Assembly: GCA_964543795.1 (NCBI GenBank)
Contig: CAZIZN010000011.1
Span: 1-64,000, forward strand
DNA length: 64,000 bases
From: JACKIC01 sp964543795
GTDB taxonomy: Bacteria; Planctomycetota; UBA1135; UBA2386
Direction: 5' to 3'
A model generated the notes under the pieces. The model saw only the letters and a program-made list of their open reading frames with translations. It did not search any database and had not been told where the DNA came from. How positions within the stretch are numbered: position 1 is the first letter of the stretch; every line of letters begins with the position of its first letter. Of the stretch, positions 1 to 12,278 are shown piece after piece. A program made the translations under genes and the position numbers.

Positions 1-230
1 CCGCCCGGGCGGATGCGAACAACGCCGCGAGAAGCACACGGCCGCCGACGGGCGGCGGAGGCCCGGCGCTACGAGCGGTTGCTCGTAGCCCCACAACGCG
101 TTTCCCGCCGCCCGGGCGGATGCGAACAACGCCGCGAGAAGCACACGGCCGCCGACGGGCGGAGGCCCGGCGCTACGAGTGGTGCTACGAGCGGCTGCTC
201 GTAGCCCCACAACGCGTTTCTCGCCGCGCC
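1..230. repeat. two tandem copies of a ~107-bp intergenic repeat
   Basis: Copy 1 starts at position 1 and copy 2 at 108. They are almost identical, but copy 2 has lost 3 bp in a GGC run and gained 12 bp ahead of its hairpin. Each copy carries a perfect stem-loop, CTACGAGC/GCTCGTAG with a 4-nt loop (69-88 and 185-204). The array runs off the left edge, so more copies may exist outside. Open frames across it are short, Arg-rich and repeat-derived, so I read it as non-coding. Confidence 0.85.
185..204 (-). terminator. hairpin downstream of the 3414-232 operon
   Basis: Perfect 8-bp stem with a GGCT loop, about 28 nt after the stop codon of the last minus-strand gene of the operon. No T-tract follows, so it is a candidate terminator or RNA 3-prime stabiliser only. 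The same stem recurs at 69-88 in the first repeat copy. Confidence 0.3.
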
Positions 231-231
231 G

Positions 232-915
232 TCAGCCGCCGGCAGCTTGCCTCAACCACGTCCGGCCCTGGCAGGCTTCGCATTGCGCGAAATCGCGGCC
301 AGGGCGCCACCAGCCGCCGCGACGCACGAGTACCACTCCGTGCCGGCACGCACCGCACGCACGCCATTCGGCAGCCGGCGAAGAGCAGCGGGCGACCGTC
401 CACTCACGCAGCCCGACGTCGACCCCGTCGCCGACGTACTGCCGAGCGACGAGTTCGGCCGCGTAGCGCCCCACCACCGCACCGAGCTTGCCCAGCGCGA
501 GAACCACCTCGTGCTTGCTGTTCCACACGCGGGCGTACTGGCGCCCGCGCAGGATCGCTTCCCAGCGTTCGAGCACGTGCCGGTTGGCGAGCTGCAGGTC
601 CCCCGCGGCCCGGATCCAGTCCGGATACTCACAGCCGGCCGGGAACAGTAGGAGCAGGGCCTGTACGTCCTGCTGCAACACCGCGCGCCGGCACTGCACG
701 AAGAACGCCACGTGCTCGTCGAGCGTCGCGAGGCGCTGCGCGATGCCGCGCCACGCCGCGGCGTCGAGTTCGTCGGCGCGCGCGAACAACAGCAGCTCGG
801 CGATGCGCCGCTGCCACAGCGGCTCGCGCGTCCACAGTCGCAGCAGACGCTCCGTCGACCAGCCGGCCAACGCGAGGCTGTGACGATCGCGGACGGCGAG
901 AGGGTCGGCGGCCAT
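232..915 (-). CDS. hypothetical protein with C-terminal paired CxxC motifs
   Basis: I do not recognise this 227-residue protein. It has no signal peptide or membrane segment. The first ~170 residues look helical (Leu/Ala/Arg rich). The last 40 residues hold two Cys pairs, C187/C190 and C212/C215, laid out like a small zinc ribbon. The ATG at 915 lies 10 nt after the stop of the aldehyde dehydrogenase gene, so it is the third gene of a tight operon with that gene and the DapA-like gene. The linkage suggests an accessory role in the same catabolic pathway, but nothing in the sequence shows a reaction. Confidence 0.75.
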   Translation of the reverse strand: MAADPLAVRDRHSLALAGWSTERLLRLWTREPLWQRRIAELLLFARADELDAAAWRGIAQRLATLDEHVAFFVQCRRAVLQQDVQALLLLFPAGCEYPDWIRAAGDLQLANRHVLERWEAILRGRQYARVWNSKHEVVLALGKLGAVVGRYAAELVARQYVGDGVDVGLREWTVARCSSPAAEWRACGACRHGVVLVRRGGWWRPGRDFAQCEACQGRTWLRQAAGG

Positions 916-925
916 GCCGCCGCTC

Positions 926-2512
926 CTAGGACGCCGCGCCGTCGACCGTGCGGCGAATGCCCCGCGGATTGTGGTCCTGCAGCTCGGGTGGCAGGAGATC
1001 GTGCGGCCAGTCCTGCCAGCACACCGGCCGCGCCCACCGCAGGATCGCCGTCGGCCCCACCGCCGAGAAGCGCGCGTCGGTCGCCGCCGGATAGGGGCCG
1101 CCGTGCACCATCGCACCGCAGACCTCGACGCCGGTCGGCACGCCGTTGGCCAACAGCCGCCCGACCTTGCTGCGCAGCACCGCGATCACGTCGGCGAACG
1201 CGGCGAAGTCGTCGCCGTCCCCGTGCACCGTGGCCGTCAGGTGGCCGTGCAACGACCCGGCCAGCTGCAGCAGTTCGGCGCGCCGATCGCACGCGACCGC
1301 CAGGACGGCCGGGCCGTAGATCTCCGTGCGCAGCCTCGGGTGGGCCTGCACGGCCGTTGCCGTCGCCGACAGCAGCGTCGGACACACCGCGGTCGCGCCC
1401 GGGCCGGCCGGCCCACGGGCGGCGATCTCGACGGGCAGCTGCGCCAGCTCGGCGAACGCCGCGTCGTAGCCCTGCTTGATCGACGGGTGCACCGTCGGGG
1501 CGGCGGCCGCAGCGCCCAAGTGCTGTTTCAGGGTGGCCAGGAACGACTCGTCGCCCGCGCCCCGCTGCCAGAGGACCAGGCCCGGGCTGGTGCAGAACTG
1601 CCCGCTCGCCAGCAGCGCCGAGTTCGCGAGCTGCGTCGCGATCGCCGCGCCGCGGGCCGCCATTGCGCGCGGCAGGATCAGCACCGGATTCATCGATCCC
1701 ATCTCGGCGAACACCGGGATCGGTTCCGGGCGCGCCGCGGCGAGGTCGAACAGCGCCCGGCCACCCCGGTGGGACCCCGTGAAGCCGACCGCGGCGATCG
1801 CCGGGTGCTGCACGAGCCGCGTGCCGAGTTCGTGGGAACGACCGTGCAGCAGCGAGAACGTGCCCGCCGGCAGCCCGTGCGCGCGCACGGCGTCGTGGAT
1901 CACGCGGCCGACCAGCTCGCTCGTGCCCGGATGCGCGGGGTGGCCCTTGACGACCACCGGGCAGCCGGCCGCGAGTGCCGAAGCCGTGTCGCCGCCGGCG
2001 ACCGAGTAGGCGAGCGGGAAGTTGCTCGCCCCGAACACCACCACGGGCCCGATGCCGACCAGCATGCGGCGCAGGTCCGGTTTGGGTTGCGGCTGCCGCT
2101 GCGGATCGGCGCGGTCGATGTAGGCGTCGACCCAGCTGCCGTCCTCGATCAGCGACGCGTACAGCCGCAGCTGCGACGCCGTCCGGCCGCGCTCCGCTTC
2201 GGCGCGCCCCCGGGGCAGCGCCGTCTCGGCGCCGTAGCAGGCGAGCAGTTCGTCGCCGAGGTCGAGCAGGCCGTCGGCGATGCCGCGGAGCAGCGCGGCG
2301 CGCGATGCGGCGCTCGTGTCGAGGAACGGCTGCTTCGCCGCGGCCGCGCCGGCGCATGCCCGTTCGACCTGCGCCAAAGTGGCCTCGGCGTAGCCGGGAC
2401 CGACCGGCGCACCGGTGTGGGGATCGATCGCCGTGAAGGTCGAGCCGCCCCCGACCTCGGCGGCGCCCGCGACGAAGTGTTCGCCGCGCAGGCCCCGGGA
2501 AGCGCCGCTCAC
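926..2512 (-). CDS. alpha-ketoglutarate semialdehyde (2,5-dioxovalerate) dehydrogenase, NADP-type ALDH
   Basis: 528-residue aldehyde dehydrogenase of the ketoglutarate-semialdehyde branch. It should oxidise 2,5-dioxopentanoate to 2-oxoglutarate in the cytosol. Visible ALDH features: ASNFP (N164), cofactor-site K189, GFTGS, general base E270 in FAEMGSMNP and nucleophile C307 in SGQFCTSPG. The MGSMNPV wording and ~525-residue length are typical of this branch rather than generic ALDHs. I chose the GTG at 2512 because it overlaps the upstream stop as GTGA and no nearby ATG fits the family N-terminus. The DapA-like neighbour would supply the substrate. A sugar-acid pathway ending in the same semialdehyde is the main alternative. 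Confidence 0.85.
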   Translation of the reverse strand: MSGASRGLRGEHFVAGAAEVGGGSTFTAIDPHTGAPVGPGYAEATLAQVERACAGAAAAKQPFLDTSAASRAALLRGIADGLLDLGDELLACYGAETALPRGRAEAERGRTASQLRLYASLIEDGSWVDAYIDRADPQRQPQPKPDLRRMLVGIGPVVVFGASNFPLAYSVAGGDTASALAAGCPVVVKGHPAHPGTSELVGRVIHDAVRAHGLPAGTFSLLHGRSHELGTRLVQHPAIAAVGFTGSHRGGRALFDLAAARPEPIPVFAEMGSMNPVLILPRAMAARGAAIATQLANSALLASGQFCTSPGLVLWQRGAGDESFLATLKQHLGAAAAAPTVHPSIKQGYDAAFAELAQLPVEIAARGPAGPGATAVCPTLLSATATAVQAHPRLRTEIYGPAVLAVACDRRAELLQLAGSLHGHLTATVHGDGDDFAAFADVIAVLRSKVGRLLANGVPTGVEVCGAMVHGGPYPAATDARFSAVGPTAILRWARPVCWQDWPHDLLPPELQDHNPRGIRRTVDGAAS

Positions 2513-3414
2513 GTCTGCGCCTCCGGGCGCGCGGCGAGCGCCGTGCGGAGCACGTGCAGCGCCTGTTCGCGCAGCGGCCCCGCGACCGGCAGCCGCGGCA
2601 ACCGGACCCGCTCGTTGCCGCGGCCGACCTCCTGCTGCACGAGTTTGATCAGCTGCACGAACTCCGGCACGGTGTCGAGCCGCAGCAGCGGCAGGAACCA
2701 GCGGTAGAGAGCGCGCGCCTCGTCGAGGCGACCGGCGCGCGCCAGCTGGAACAGCCGCACCGACTCGGCGGGGAAGGCGTTGACCAGTCCGGCCACCCAG
2801 CCCACGGCGCCGGCGGCGACTCCTTCGACGAGCATGTCGTCCATGCCGACGAGCACCGCGAGGCGGTCGCCGACCAGCGCCTTGATCGCGGTCACGCGGC
2901 GCGCGTCGCCGCTCGACTCCTTGACCGCGGCGAGGTTGTCGTGCGCGTTTGCGAGCTCGGCGACGAACGGCGGCGTGAAGTCGACGCCGTAGGCCTGCGG
3001 GTTGTTGTAGAGCATGCACGGCAGCGCCGTGGCGCGCAGCACCGCCTCGACGTGGGCCTTCGCCTCGTGCATGCCGCCCTTGTGCACGTAGGCGGGCAGC
3101 ACCATGAGCCCGCGGCAGCCCGCCGCCGCGGCGGCCTCGGCCAGCCGCACGGCCTGGCGCGTGCTCAGCGCGGCGATGCCCGGCAACACCGGCCGATCGC
3201 CGCAGGCGCCGACGAGGGTCGCGAGCACCGCCTTCTTCTCGTCCTCGTCGAGGGTCGCGCCCTCGCCGAGCGAGCCGAGCGGAATGATCCCGGCACAGCC
3301 GTGTTCGAGCTGCCAGCGCGCGTGAGCGGCCAGGAACCCGTGGTCGACGGCGTCCTGCCCGGTGAACGGCGTCGTGATGGCGGGCAGGACGTCCTGGAAG
3401 GGCGAGCGGGTCAT
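2509..3414 (-). CDS. DapA/NAL-family lyase, probable 1-pyrroline-4-hydroxy-2-carboxylate deaminase
   Basis: 301-residue TIM-barrel enzyme of the dihydrodipicolinate synthase superfamily. Schiff-base K165 (AVKESSGD), partner Y136 (MLYNNPQ) and the GSLGEG carboxylate loop (47-52) are present. The C-terminal stretch VGWVAGLVNAFP, followed by ALYRWFLPLLRLDT, resembles the DapA-like proteins of 4-hydroxyproline clusters, which deaminate Pyr4H2C to ketoglutarate semialdehyde. That product is the substrate of the ALDH whose GTG start overlaps this stop codon. True lysine-biosynthesis DapA is less likely from context. Ketodeoxy sugar-acid dehydratase is the other possibility. First gene of a three-gene operon. 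Confidence 0.8.
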   Translation of the reverse strand: MTRSPFQDVLPAITTPFTGQDAVDHGFLAAHARWQLEHGCAGIIPLGSLGEGATLDEDEKKAVLATLVGACGDRPVLPGIAALSTRQAVRLAEAAAAAGCRGLMVLPAYVHKGGMHEAKAHVEAVLRATALPCMLYNNPQAYGVDFTPPFVAELANAHDNLAAVKESSGDARRVTAIKALVGDRLAVLVGMDDMLVEGVAAGAVGWVAGLVNAFPAESVRLFQLARAGRLDEARALYRWFLPLLRLDTVPEFVQLIKLVQQEVGRGNERVRLPRLPVAGPLREQALHVLRTALAARPEAQT

Positions 3415-3502
3415 GCGTCAAGCGAACGGCTCCGCGGTGCTTGCCGCAAGTCTCTGCCGGCGCGCGCTGGCGGCCGGGAGGTCCGCGCGCGATCGTTCCG
3501 GC

Positions 3503-3898
3503 ATGTCCGTCTCCGACCGCTCGCCACACGAGCCGCTCGTGCAGAAGCTCGGCCTGCCCGTCGCGCGCCGCCACATCTTCCTGTGCTGCGACCAGACGCA
3601 ACCGAAGTGCTGCGACGAGGCGGCCGGCCTCGAGGCATGGGAGTTCTTGAAGCGCCGCCTGCGCGAACTGGGCCTCGACGGTGCCGGCGGCGTGCAGCGC
3701 ACGAAGGCCAACTGCCTGCGCCTGTGCGCCGGGGGACCCATCGCCGTCGTCTACCCCGAGGGCACCTGGTACGGGGGCTGCACGCCCGACGTGCTCGAGC
3801 AGATCGTGCAGCGCCACCTGATCCGCGGCGAGATCGTCGCCACCCACTGCATCCACTCCCGGCCCCTGCAGGGCGGCGACGCACCGCCGCGCACGTGA
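3503..3898 (+). CDS. thioredoxin-like [2Fe-2S] ferredoxin
   Basis: 131-residue soluble protein matching the (2Fe-2S) ferredoxin-domain family with a thioredoxin-like fold, not plant-type ferredoxin. After a ~25-residue lead it has HIFLCCDQT with adjacent CC pairs near residues 33 and 41, then NCLRLCAGGP, which together give the four cluster Cys. It ends with GTWYGGCTP, common in this family. It probably acts as a cytosolic one-electron carrier; the partner is unknown. I chose the ATG at 3503 because it gives the usual ~110-130 residue size; earlier codons in frame are Arg-rich and unlike the family. Divergent from the DapA-like gene. Confidence 0.8.
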   Translation: MSVSDRSPHEPLVQKLGLPVARRHIFLCCDQTQPKCCDEAAGLEAWEFLKRRLRELGLDGAGGVQRTKANCLRLCAGGPIAVVYPEGTWYGGCTPDVLEQIVQRHLIRGEIVATHCIHSRPLQGGDAPPRT

Positions 3899-3949
3899 GA
3901 TGAAGCGCGCCACCCGGGTGATCCGCGGCCTCGGCCGGCGGCGTGTCGC

Positions 3950-4567
3950 ATGACGCCGCCGATGATGCTGCTGCACGACGGCCCGCCGACGGCGGCCACC
4001 ACCGTCGTGCTCGCGCACGGTGCGGGTGCGGGCATGGAGCACCCCTTCCTGGCGGCAGTCGCGGGCGGGCTCGCCGCGGCCGGGCTGCACGTGGTGCGTT
4101 TCGAGTTCCCCTACCAGCGCGACGCGCGAGCCGGTCGCGCGCGGGCGCCCGACCGGTTGCCGGTGCTGCAACAGACGCTGCGCGAGGCGGTGGCCGAGTG
4201 CGCGCCGCGCCGGCTCGCGCTGGCCGGCAAGTCGATGGGCGGCCGCGTCGCGACGACGCTCGCCGACGAACTCGGCGCTGCCGCCGTCGTCGTGTTCGGC
4301 TATCCGTTCCATCCGCCGCGACGACCCGAGCAGTTGCGCACCGCGCATCTCGCGACGCTGCGCACCCCGACCCTGATCCTGCAGGGTGAGCGCGATCCGT
4401 TCGGCACGCGCGACGAGGTCATGGGCTACGACCTGTCGCCGGCGATCGCGCTGCGCTGGTTCGCCGACGGCGACCACTCGCTGGTGCCCCGCCGGCGCAG
4501 CGGCCACTCCGAGGCAGAGCACCTCGCCGCGGCGATCGCCGCAGCGGCAGCGTTCTGCAGCGGCTGA
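3950..4567 (+). CDS. small alpha/beta hydrolase, KANL3/Tex30-like
   Basis: 205-residue alpha/beta-hydrolase of the compact KANL3/Tex30 type. The order is: oxyanion region LAHGAGAGM, nucleophile elbow GKSMGG (catalytic Ser), acid in LQGERDPFG, and catalytic His in DGDHSL. There is no signal peptide, so it is cytosolic. The substrate cannot be read from sequence; members are described only as predicted dienelactone-hydrolase-like enzymes. It follows the ferredoxin gene by about 50 nt and may be co-transcribed. It converges on the DUF3500 gene with 7 nt between stops, so there is no room for a terminator hairpin. Confidence 0.85.
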   Translation: MTPPMMLLHDGPPTAATTVVLAHGAGAGMEHPFLAAVAGGLAAAGLHVVRFEFPYQRDARAGRARAPDRLPVLQQTLREAVAECAPRRLALAGKSMGGRVATTLADELGAAAVVVFGYPFHPPRRPEQLRTAHLATLRTPTLILQGERDPFGTRDEVMGYDLSPAIALRWFADGDHSLVPRRRSGHSEAEHLAAAIAAAAAFCSG

Positions 4568-4574
4568 GCGCCTG

Positions 4575-5630
4575 CTACCGCCTGCCGTGCTGCTCTTCGA
4601 GGTGGCGGCGCAGCAGGTCGCCGCCGAAATCGCGTTCGAAGTCGCGCCAGACGGTGTGCACGTGGTTCGCGCCGTCCTGGGTGTTGTCGTACTCGACGGC
4701 GAAGTGCACGCCGTGCAGGCGGTAGTAGTGGCCCTGGCCGCGTTCGCGGCCACCCGCCCACGCGAACGACAGCTCGTCGAGCCCTGCGGCGCGGATGCGC
4801 ACGAGCTCGGCGTCGGCGAACTCGGCGCGCAGGACGCGCGCGTGCTCCTCGAGCAGGCGCCAGAGCACCGCGCGCTGCGCGTCGTTCAGTTCGCGCCACG
4901 CGACGCCGCGACGGGCCCCGAGCCGCTCGGGCGGTACGCCGGGACCGAGCAGCACGTCGGCGGGCGCCTCGTCGGCGATCACGGCCTTGCCGAGCTGGGC
5001 CTCGTCGAGCAGCAGCAGGAAGGCGCGCGCGAGGTCCTCCTCGGCGCCGAGCACGCGCCGGCCGCGCCGTTCGCCACTCCGGAGCTCGTGCGGATTGCCG
5101 CCGAGGAAACGCGGCGTGGTGCCCGCGAGACGGCCTTCGTGCACCGCGACCTGCAGCGACACGTGGTGGCCCTGGAAGCGCACCGCGAACGTGCCGCCCT
5201 TGGCGGGCTCGCCGAGCACCAGCAATGCGTAGCGGTCCGGATCGCGATGGCTCGCGTCGCGCCCGCCCTGCGACTCGATCGCCCGCAGCACGTCCTCGAG
5301 CCCGACGATCGCCATGGTCTTGTCGTAGCCCGACGCCGAGAGCACGGTCCGCAACACGCCGTGCGCGGCCTCCGACTGCGCCGCGTCGAGCGCACCGAGT
5401 TCGATGCCGGCGTACCGTCCGGGCACGAAGTTCCACTGCGTGCGTTCGGCGTCGCCGAGCGGCCGCGACGCGAGCGCGCGCTGCTCGGCCGACAGCGTGC
5501 CGAGGAACGTGCTCGCGGCCGCAGCGACCTCGTCGGCCGCGCTCGCTCTCGGGATCGGCCGCGGCCAGACCGCGATGCCGGACGTGGCCGCGACGAGGAA
5601 CGTGACTCCGTAGGCGAGGCCGTGCTGCAT
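4575..5630 (-). CDS. DUF3500 family exported protein
   Basis: 351 residues. The N-terminus has a hydrophobic stretch (residues 5-22) compatible with a signal peptide or anchor. The C-terminal half carries the family hallmark YDNTQ followed by NHVHTVWRDF and FGGDLLRRH. The DUF3500 family has no established reaction; conserved His, Asp and Arg residues in this tail hint at a hydrolase or metal site, but that is inference. The gene lies 105 nt downstream of kgd on the same strand, so it may be read through from it. Confidence 0.85.
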   Translation of the reverse strand: MQHGLAYGVTFLVAATSGIAVWPRPIPRASAADEVAAAASTFLGTLSAEQRALASRPLGDAERTQWNFVPGRYAGIELGALDAAQSEAAHGVLRTVLSASGYDKTMAIVGLEDVLRAIESQGGRDASHRDPDRYALLVLGEPAKGGTFAVRFQGHHVSLQVAVHEGRLAGTTPRFLGGNPHELRSGERRGRRVLGAEEDLARAFLLLLDEAQLGKAVIADEAPADVLLGPGVPPERLGARRGVAWRELNDAQRAVLWRLLEEHARVLRAEFADAELVRIRAAGLDELSFAWAGGRERGQGHYYRLHGVHFAVEYDNTQDGANHVHTVWRDFERDFGGDLLRRHLEEQHGRR

Positions 5631-5735
5631 GGGCCCGGAGTGTCGCAGAGCGGGGCACCGGGCGACAGCATGCGCCAGCGCATGGCCCCGGCCACCAGGG
5701 CCGAAGCCGCGCGCGCGGCCGCCGCCGCGGGCCGC

Positions 5736-9302
<3,567 letters not shown>

Positions 9303-9491
9303 GCCATCAGCCGGCGCTCGGCCGGGGTGTGGGTGGCGCGAACCAGGCAGTCTCGCGGGAATCGCGAGGCGAGGGAACGGCCCGGCGCGGATGCCAGGCG
9401 GTTCTCGCGCGGCCCGGGCTCGCGTCGGAGGCGTTTCCGGGGAACGAGGCCGCGTCGCCGGTCCGTGCGCCGGCCGACGCGGCAGGGCGCA

Positions 9492-10031
9492 CTACTTCTT
9501 GCTGAGCAGGAGGACCATGCGTTTGCCCTCCATGCGGATCGGGGATTCGACCTTGGCCACGTCGGCGAGGCGCTTCACCACCTCGGCGATCACCTGCTCA
9601 CCGACCTCCTTGTGGGCCATCTGGCGGCCGCGGAACAGGCAGCAGACGAGCACCTTGTCGCCGTCGGCGAGGAAGTCCTGGGCCTTCTTGATCTTGACGT
9701 CGAGGTCGTGGTCGCCGGTCGCCGGTCGCACACGCAGTTCCTTGACCTGGACCTGGTGCTGCTTCCTGCGGCTGGCCTGCTCCTTCTTCTTCTCCTCGTA
9801 CTTGTACTTGCCGAAGTCCATGATGCGGCACACGGGCGGCCGCTGGTTCGGCGCGATCTCGACGAGGTCGAGCCCCTTGTGCAGCGCGAGCGCAAGCGCA
9901 TCGGCGGTCTCCATGATGCCGAGCTGCTTGTTCTCCTCGTCGATGACGCGGACCTGCCGGATGCGGATCTGGTGGTTGATGCGCGGGCCGCGATCCTGGG
10001 AAGGTGGACGCCGATCAGGCCTGCCGGACAT
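9492..10031 (-). CDS. infC: translation initiation factor IF-3
   Basis: 179 residues, the usual full length. The N-terminal domain has IRQVRVIDEENKQLG and the linker Lys run KYKYEEKKKEQ. The C-terminal domain has KELRVRP and KVLVCCLFRGRQMAHKE. IF-3 binds the 30S subunit and checks initiator tRNA and start codon. ATG at 10031 is preceded by a GAGGAT Shine-Dalgarno 5 nt away, so it does not need the rare AUU-type start often seen in infC. rpmI and rplT do not follow it; instead kgd lies 189 nt downstream on the same strand. Confidence 0.97.
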   Translation of the reverse strand: MSGRPDRRPPSQDRGPRINHQIRIRQVRVIDEENKQLGIMETADALALALHKGLDLVEIAPNQRPPVCRIMDFGKYKYEEKKKEQASRRKQHQVQVKELRVRPATGDHDLDVKIKKAQDFLADGDKVLVCCLFRGRQMAHKEVGEQVIAEVVKRLADVAKVESPIRMEGKRMVLLLSKK

Positions 10032-10371
10032 GGATCCTCAGAGACGAATGGGGCACGTGGTACGGACTCCTTGGCTGCGATGAAGGAGCGGCGCGCGACG
10101 AGGCGCACCGCGGGCCCGGAAGGGTATGGGCAGCAGAGGCGCGCCGCAACGAGGTACCGGCCGCAAGACGCCGCCGCAGCGCAGGGCACACGCCGTTCGT
10201 AGGGCACCGTCCGCGGGGGCGCGCGCGGCACCGGCTGCAGCGGCCGGCAGGCCCCGCCGCGTGCTTCGCGAAGCCAGGGACCGCCCGGGCTCCGCCCGGA
10301 CCGGGTTGACGAACGCTTCGGTGCCGCTGCGCGCCATGGCCCGCACCGGTCCGCGTCGCTACAAGGGCGCC
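10032..10371. other. 340-bp divergent intergenic region with two palindromes
   Basis: This lies between infC (leftward) and the aminopeptidase gene (rightward), so it should hold promoters for both, though I cannot place them with confidence. It contains a 12-bp perfect palindrome, GCTTCGCGAAGC (10263-10274), and a 6-bp stem CCGGGC/GCCCGG with a 3-nt loop (10285-10299), 70-110 nt before the peptidase start. Frames through it are Arg/Ala-rich, without family features. Confidence 0.6.
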
Positions 10372-12198
10372 ATGCGTCTCTGCCTGCCGCTCGTGCTGTG
10401 TGGCGCCTGCGCGCTCCCGCAGCCGGACCCTGCCACGATGGCCCAGCGCGATCTGCACAGCCACGCACGCCCCGACCAGGTGCGCGTGCGGCATCTCGAC
10501 CTCGACCTGCGGCTCGACTTCGACCGGCACGTCGTGGCGGGCGCGGTCACCCTGCACCTCGACCGCAGCGACCGCGGCGCGCCGCTGGTGCTCGACACCG
10601 ACGGCATCGCGGTCTCGGCCGTGCACGACGACCGCGGCCTGCCGCTGCGCTGGGAGCTCGAGGGCACGGCCGATCCGCACCTGGGCCGCGCCCTGACCGT
10701 GCACCTCGGCGCCGACACCACCCGGGTCACGGTCGCCTACGAGTCCTCGCCCGACGCCGAGGCGATGCAGTGGCTGTCGCCGGAGCAGACCAACGGCGGC
10801 AAGGCGCCGTTCCTGTTCACGCAGGGGCAGGCGATCCTGACGCGGTCGTGGATTCCGCTGCAGGACACGCCGGCGGTGCGCACGACGTGGAGCGCGCGCA
10901 TCCATGCGCCACGGGGCCTCGTGCCGGTCATGAGCGCGCAGGAGCGGGGCCGCGACGGCGAGGTGCACACGTTCGCGATGCCGTTGCCCGTGCCGAGCTA
11001 CCTGATCGCGCTCGCGTGCGGCGACCTCACGTCGCGCGATCTGAGCCCGCGTTGCGCGGTGTGGGCCGAACCGGGCACGATCGAACTCGCGGCCACGGAG
11101 CTCGCCGACACCGAGGCGATGGTGCGCGCGTGCGAAGCGCTGTTCGGACCCTACCGGTGGGGCCGCTACGACGTGCTCGTGCTGCCGCCGAGCTTCCCGT
11201 TCGGCGGCATGGAGAATCCGTGCCTCACGTTCGCGACACCGACGATCCTGGCCGGCGACAAGTCCCTCGTCGCACTCATCGCGCACGAACTCGCGCACAG
11301 CTGGTCGGGCAATCTGGTCACGAACGCCACCTGGAGCGACTTCTGGCTCAACGAGGGATTCACCGTCTACCTCGAGCAGCGCATCATGGAGCACGTCTAC
11401 GGGCTCGATCGGTCGACGATGGAGATCGCGCTGGGCATGCAGGGGCTCGTCGCCGAGATGCAGCAGCTGCCGCCGGCGGACCAGGTGCTGCACATCGACC
11501 TGCGCGGCCGCAACCCCGACGACGGCATGACGCAGGTGCCCTACGAGAAGGGAGCGGCGTTCCTGCGCCGACTGGAGCAGGTCTACGGTCGCGCGGAGCT
11601 CGACGGGTTCCTGCGCCGCTGGTTCGACGCCCACGCGTTCACGAGCGTGACCACGGACACCTTCCTGGCTTTCCTCGACGCCGAACTGCTGCGCCGCGAC
11701 GCCAGCAAGGCTGCCGCGATCGACGTCGATCGCTGGGTGCGGCGCCCGGGCCTGCCCGAGGACGCGCCGGTGCCGGCGAGCCGCATGTTCGCGGAGGTCG
11801 ACGCGGCGCTCGCCCGGTGGCGCGCGGGTGCGGCACCTGCGGAGCTCGCGACGAGCGGCTGGGTGACCCAGCAGTGGCTGCGGTTCCTCGGCGGCCTCGA
11901 AGCCCCCACCCCGGCGCAGCTCGAGGCCCTCGATCGGGCGTTCGGCCTCACGCGCAGTGGCAACAGCGAGATCCTCGCCCGGTGGTTGACCCTGGCCGTG
12001 CAGCACGGCTACCGCGGCGTCGATCGCCGGCTGGACCTGTTCCTGATGACGGTCGGCCGGCGCAAGTTCCTGGTGCCGATCTACACCGCTCTCCTCGCCG
12101 CACCGGACGGCAAGCAGCGGGCGAAGGCCATCTACGAACGCGCGCGACCGCGCTACCACGCGGTGGCGCAACGCACGCTCGACGCACTCGTGCTGTAG
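10372..12198 (+). CDS. M1 family aminopeptidase, leukotriene-A4-hydrolase-like, exported
   Basis: 608 residues, the LTA4H-type length. GGMEN (278-282) is the exopeptidase signature. HELAHSW plus NEGF gives the gluzincin zinc site H305-E306-H309...E328. The rest follows the LTA4H plan, with an N-terminal beta domain, catalytic domain and C-terminal helical ARM-like domain after ~residue 450. It should remove N-terminal residues from peptides. The first ~15 residues form a short signal sequence ending GAC, possibly a lipoprotein site (Cys13) with a non-standard -3 residue. I chose ATG 10372 because it begins this signal; an in-frame ATG at 10336 would bury it behind Arg-rich residues. Confidence 0.9.
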   Translation: MRLCLPLVLCGACALPQPDPATMAQRDLHSHARPDQVRVRHLDLDLRLDFDRHVVAGAVTLHLDRSDRGAPLVLDTDGIAVSAVHDDRGLPLRWELEGTADPHLGRALTVHLGADTTRVTVAYESSPDAEAMQWLSPEQTNGGKAPFLFTQGQAILTRSWIPLQDTPAVRTTWSARIHAPRGLVPVMSAQERGRDGEVHTFAMPLPVPSYLIALACGDLTSRDLSPRCAVWAEPGTIELAATELADTEAMVRACEALFGPYRWGRYDVLVLPPSFPFGGMENPCLTFATPTILAGDKSLVALIAHELAHSWSGNLVTNATWSDFWLNEGFTVYLEQRIMEHVYGLDRSTMEIALGMQGLVAEMQQLPPADQVLHIDLRGRNPDDGMTQVPYEKGAAFLRRLEQVYGRAELDGFLRRWFDAHAFTSVTTDTFLAFLDAELLRRDASKAAAIDVDRWVRRPGLPEDAPVPASRMFAEVDAALARWRAGAAPAELATSGWVTQQWLRFLGGLEAPTPAQLEALDRAFGLTRSGNSEILARWLTLAVQHGYRGVDRRLDLFLMTVGRRKFLVPIYTALLAAPDGKQRAKAIYERARPRYHAVAQRTLDALVL

Positions 12199-12278
12199 CG
12201 CGGTGGCTGATCGGGACGGCGAGCTGCTGGCGCAGCGTTGCCGCACGCGGGCGCGGCGGATAGCCTGAGGCCGCGAAC

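Noticed and set aside
1..230. CRISPR array
   Set aside because: Only two copies, 107 bp each, directly adjacent without spacers, and no cas genes in the window.
2509..3414. lysine-pathway DapA
   Set aside because: It sits in an operon with a ketoglutarate-semialdehyde dehydrogenase, and its C-terminal half resembles the hydroxyproline-cluster enzymes; not strictly excluded.
926..4753. single 1275-codon minus frame
   Set aside because: Only the part below 2512 is real (ALDH); the rest is antisense or out-of-frame to the DapA-like gene, the ferredoxin gene and the hydrolase gene.
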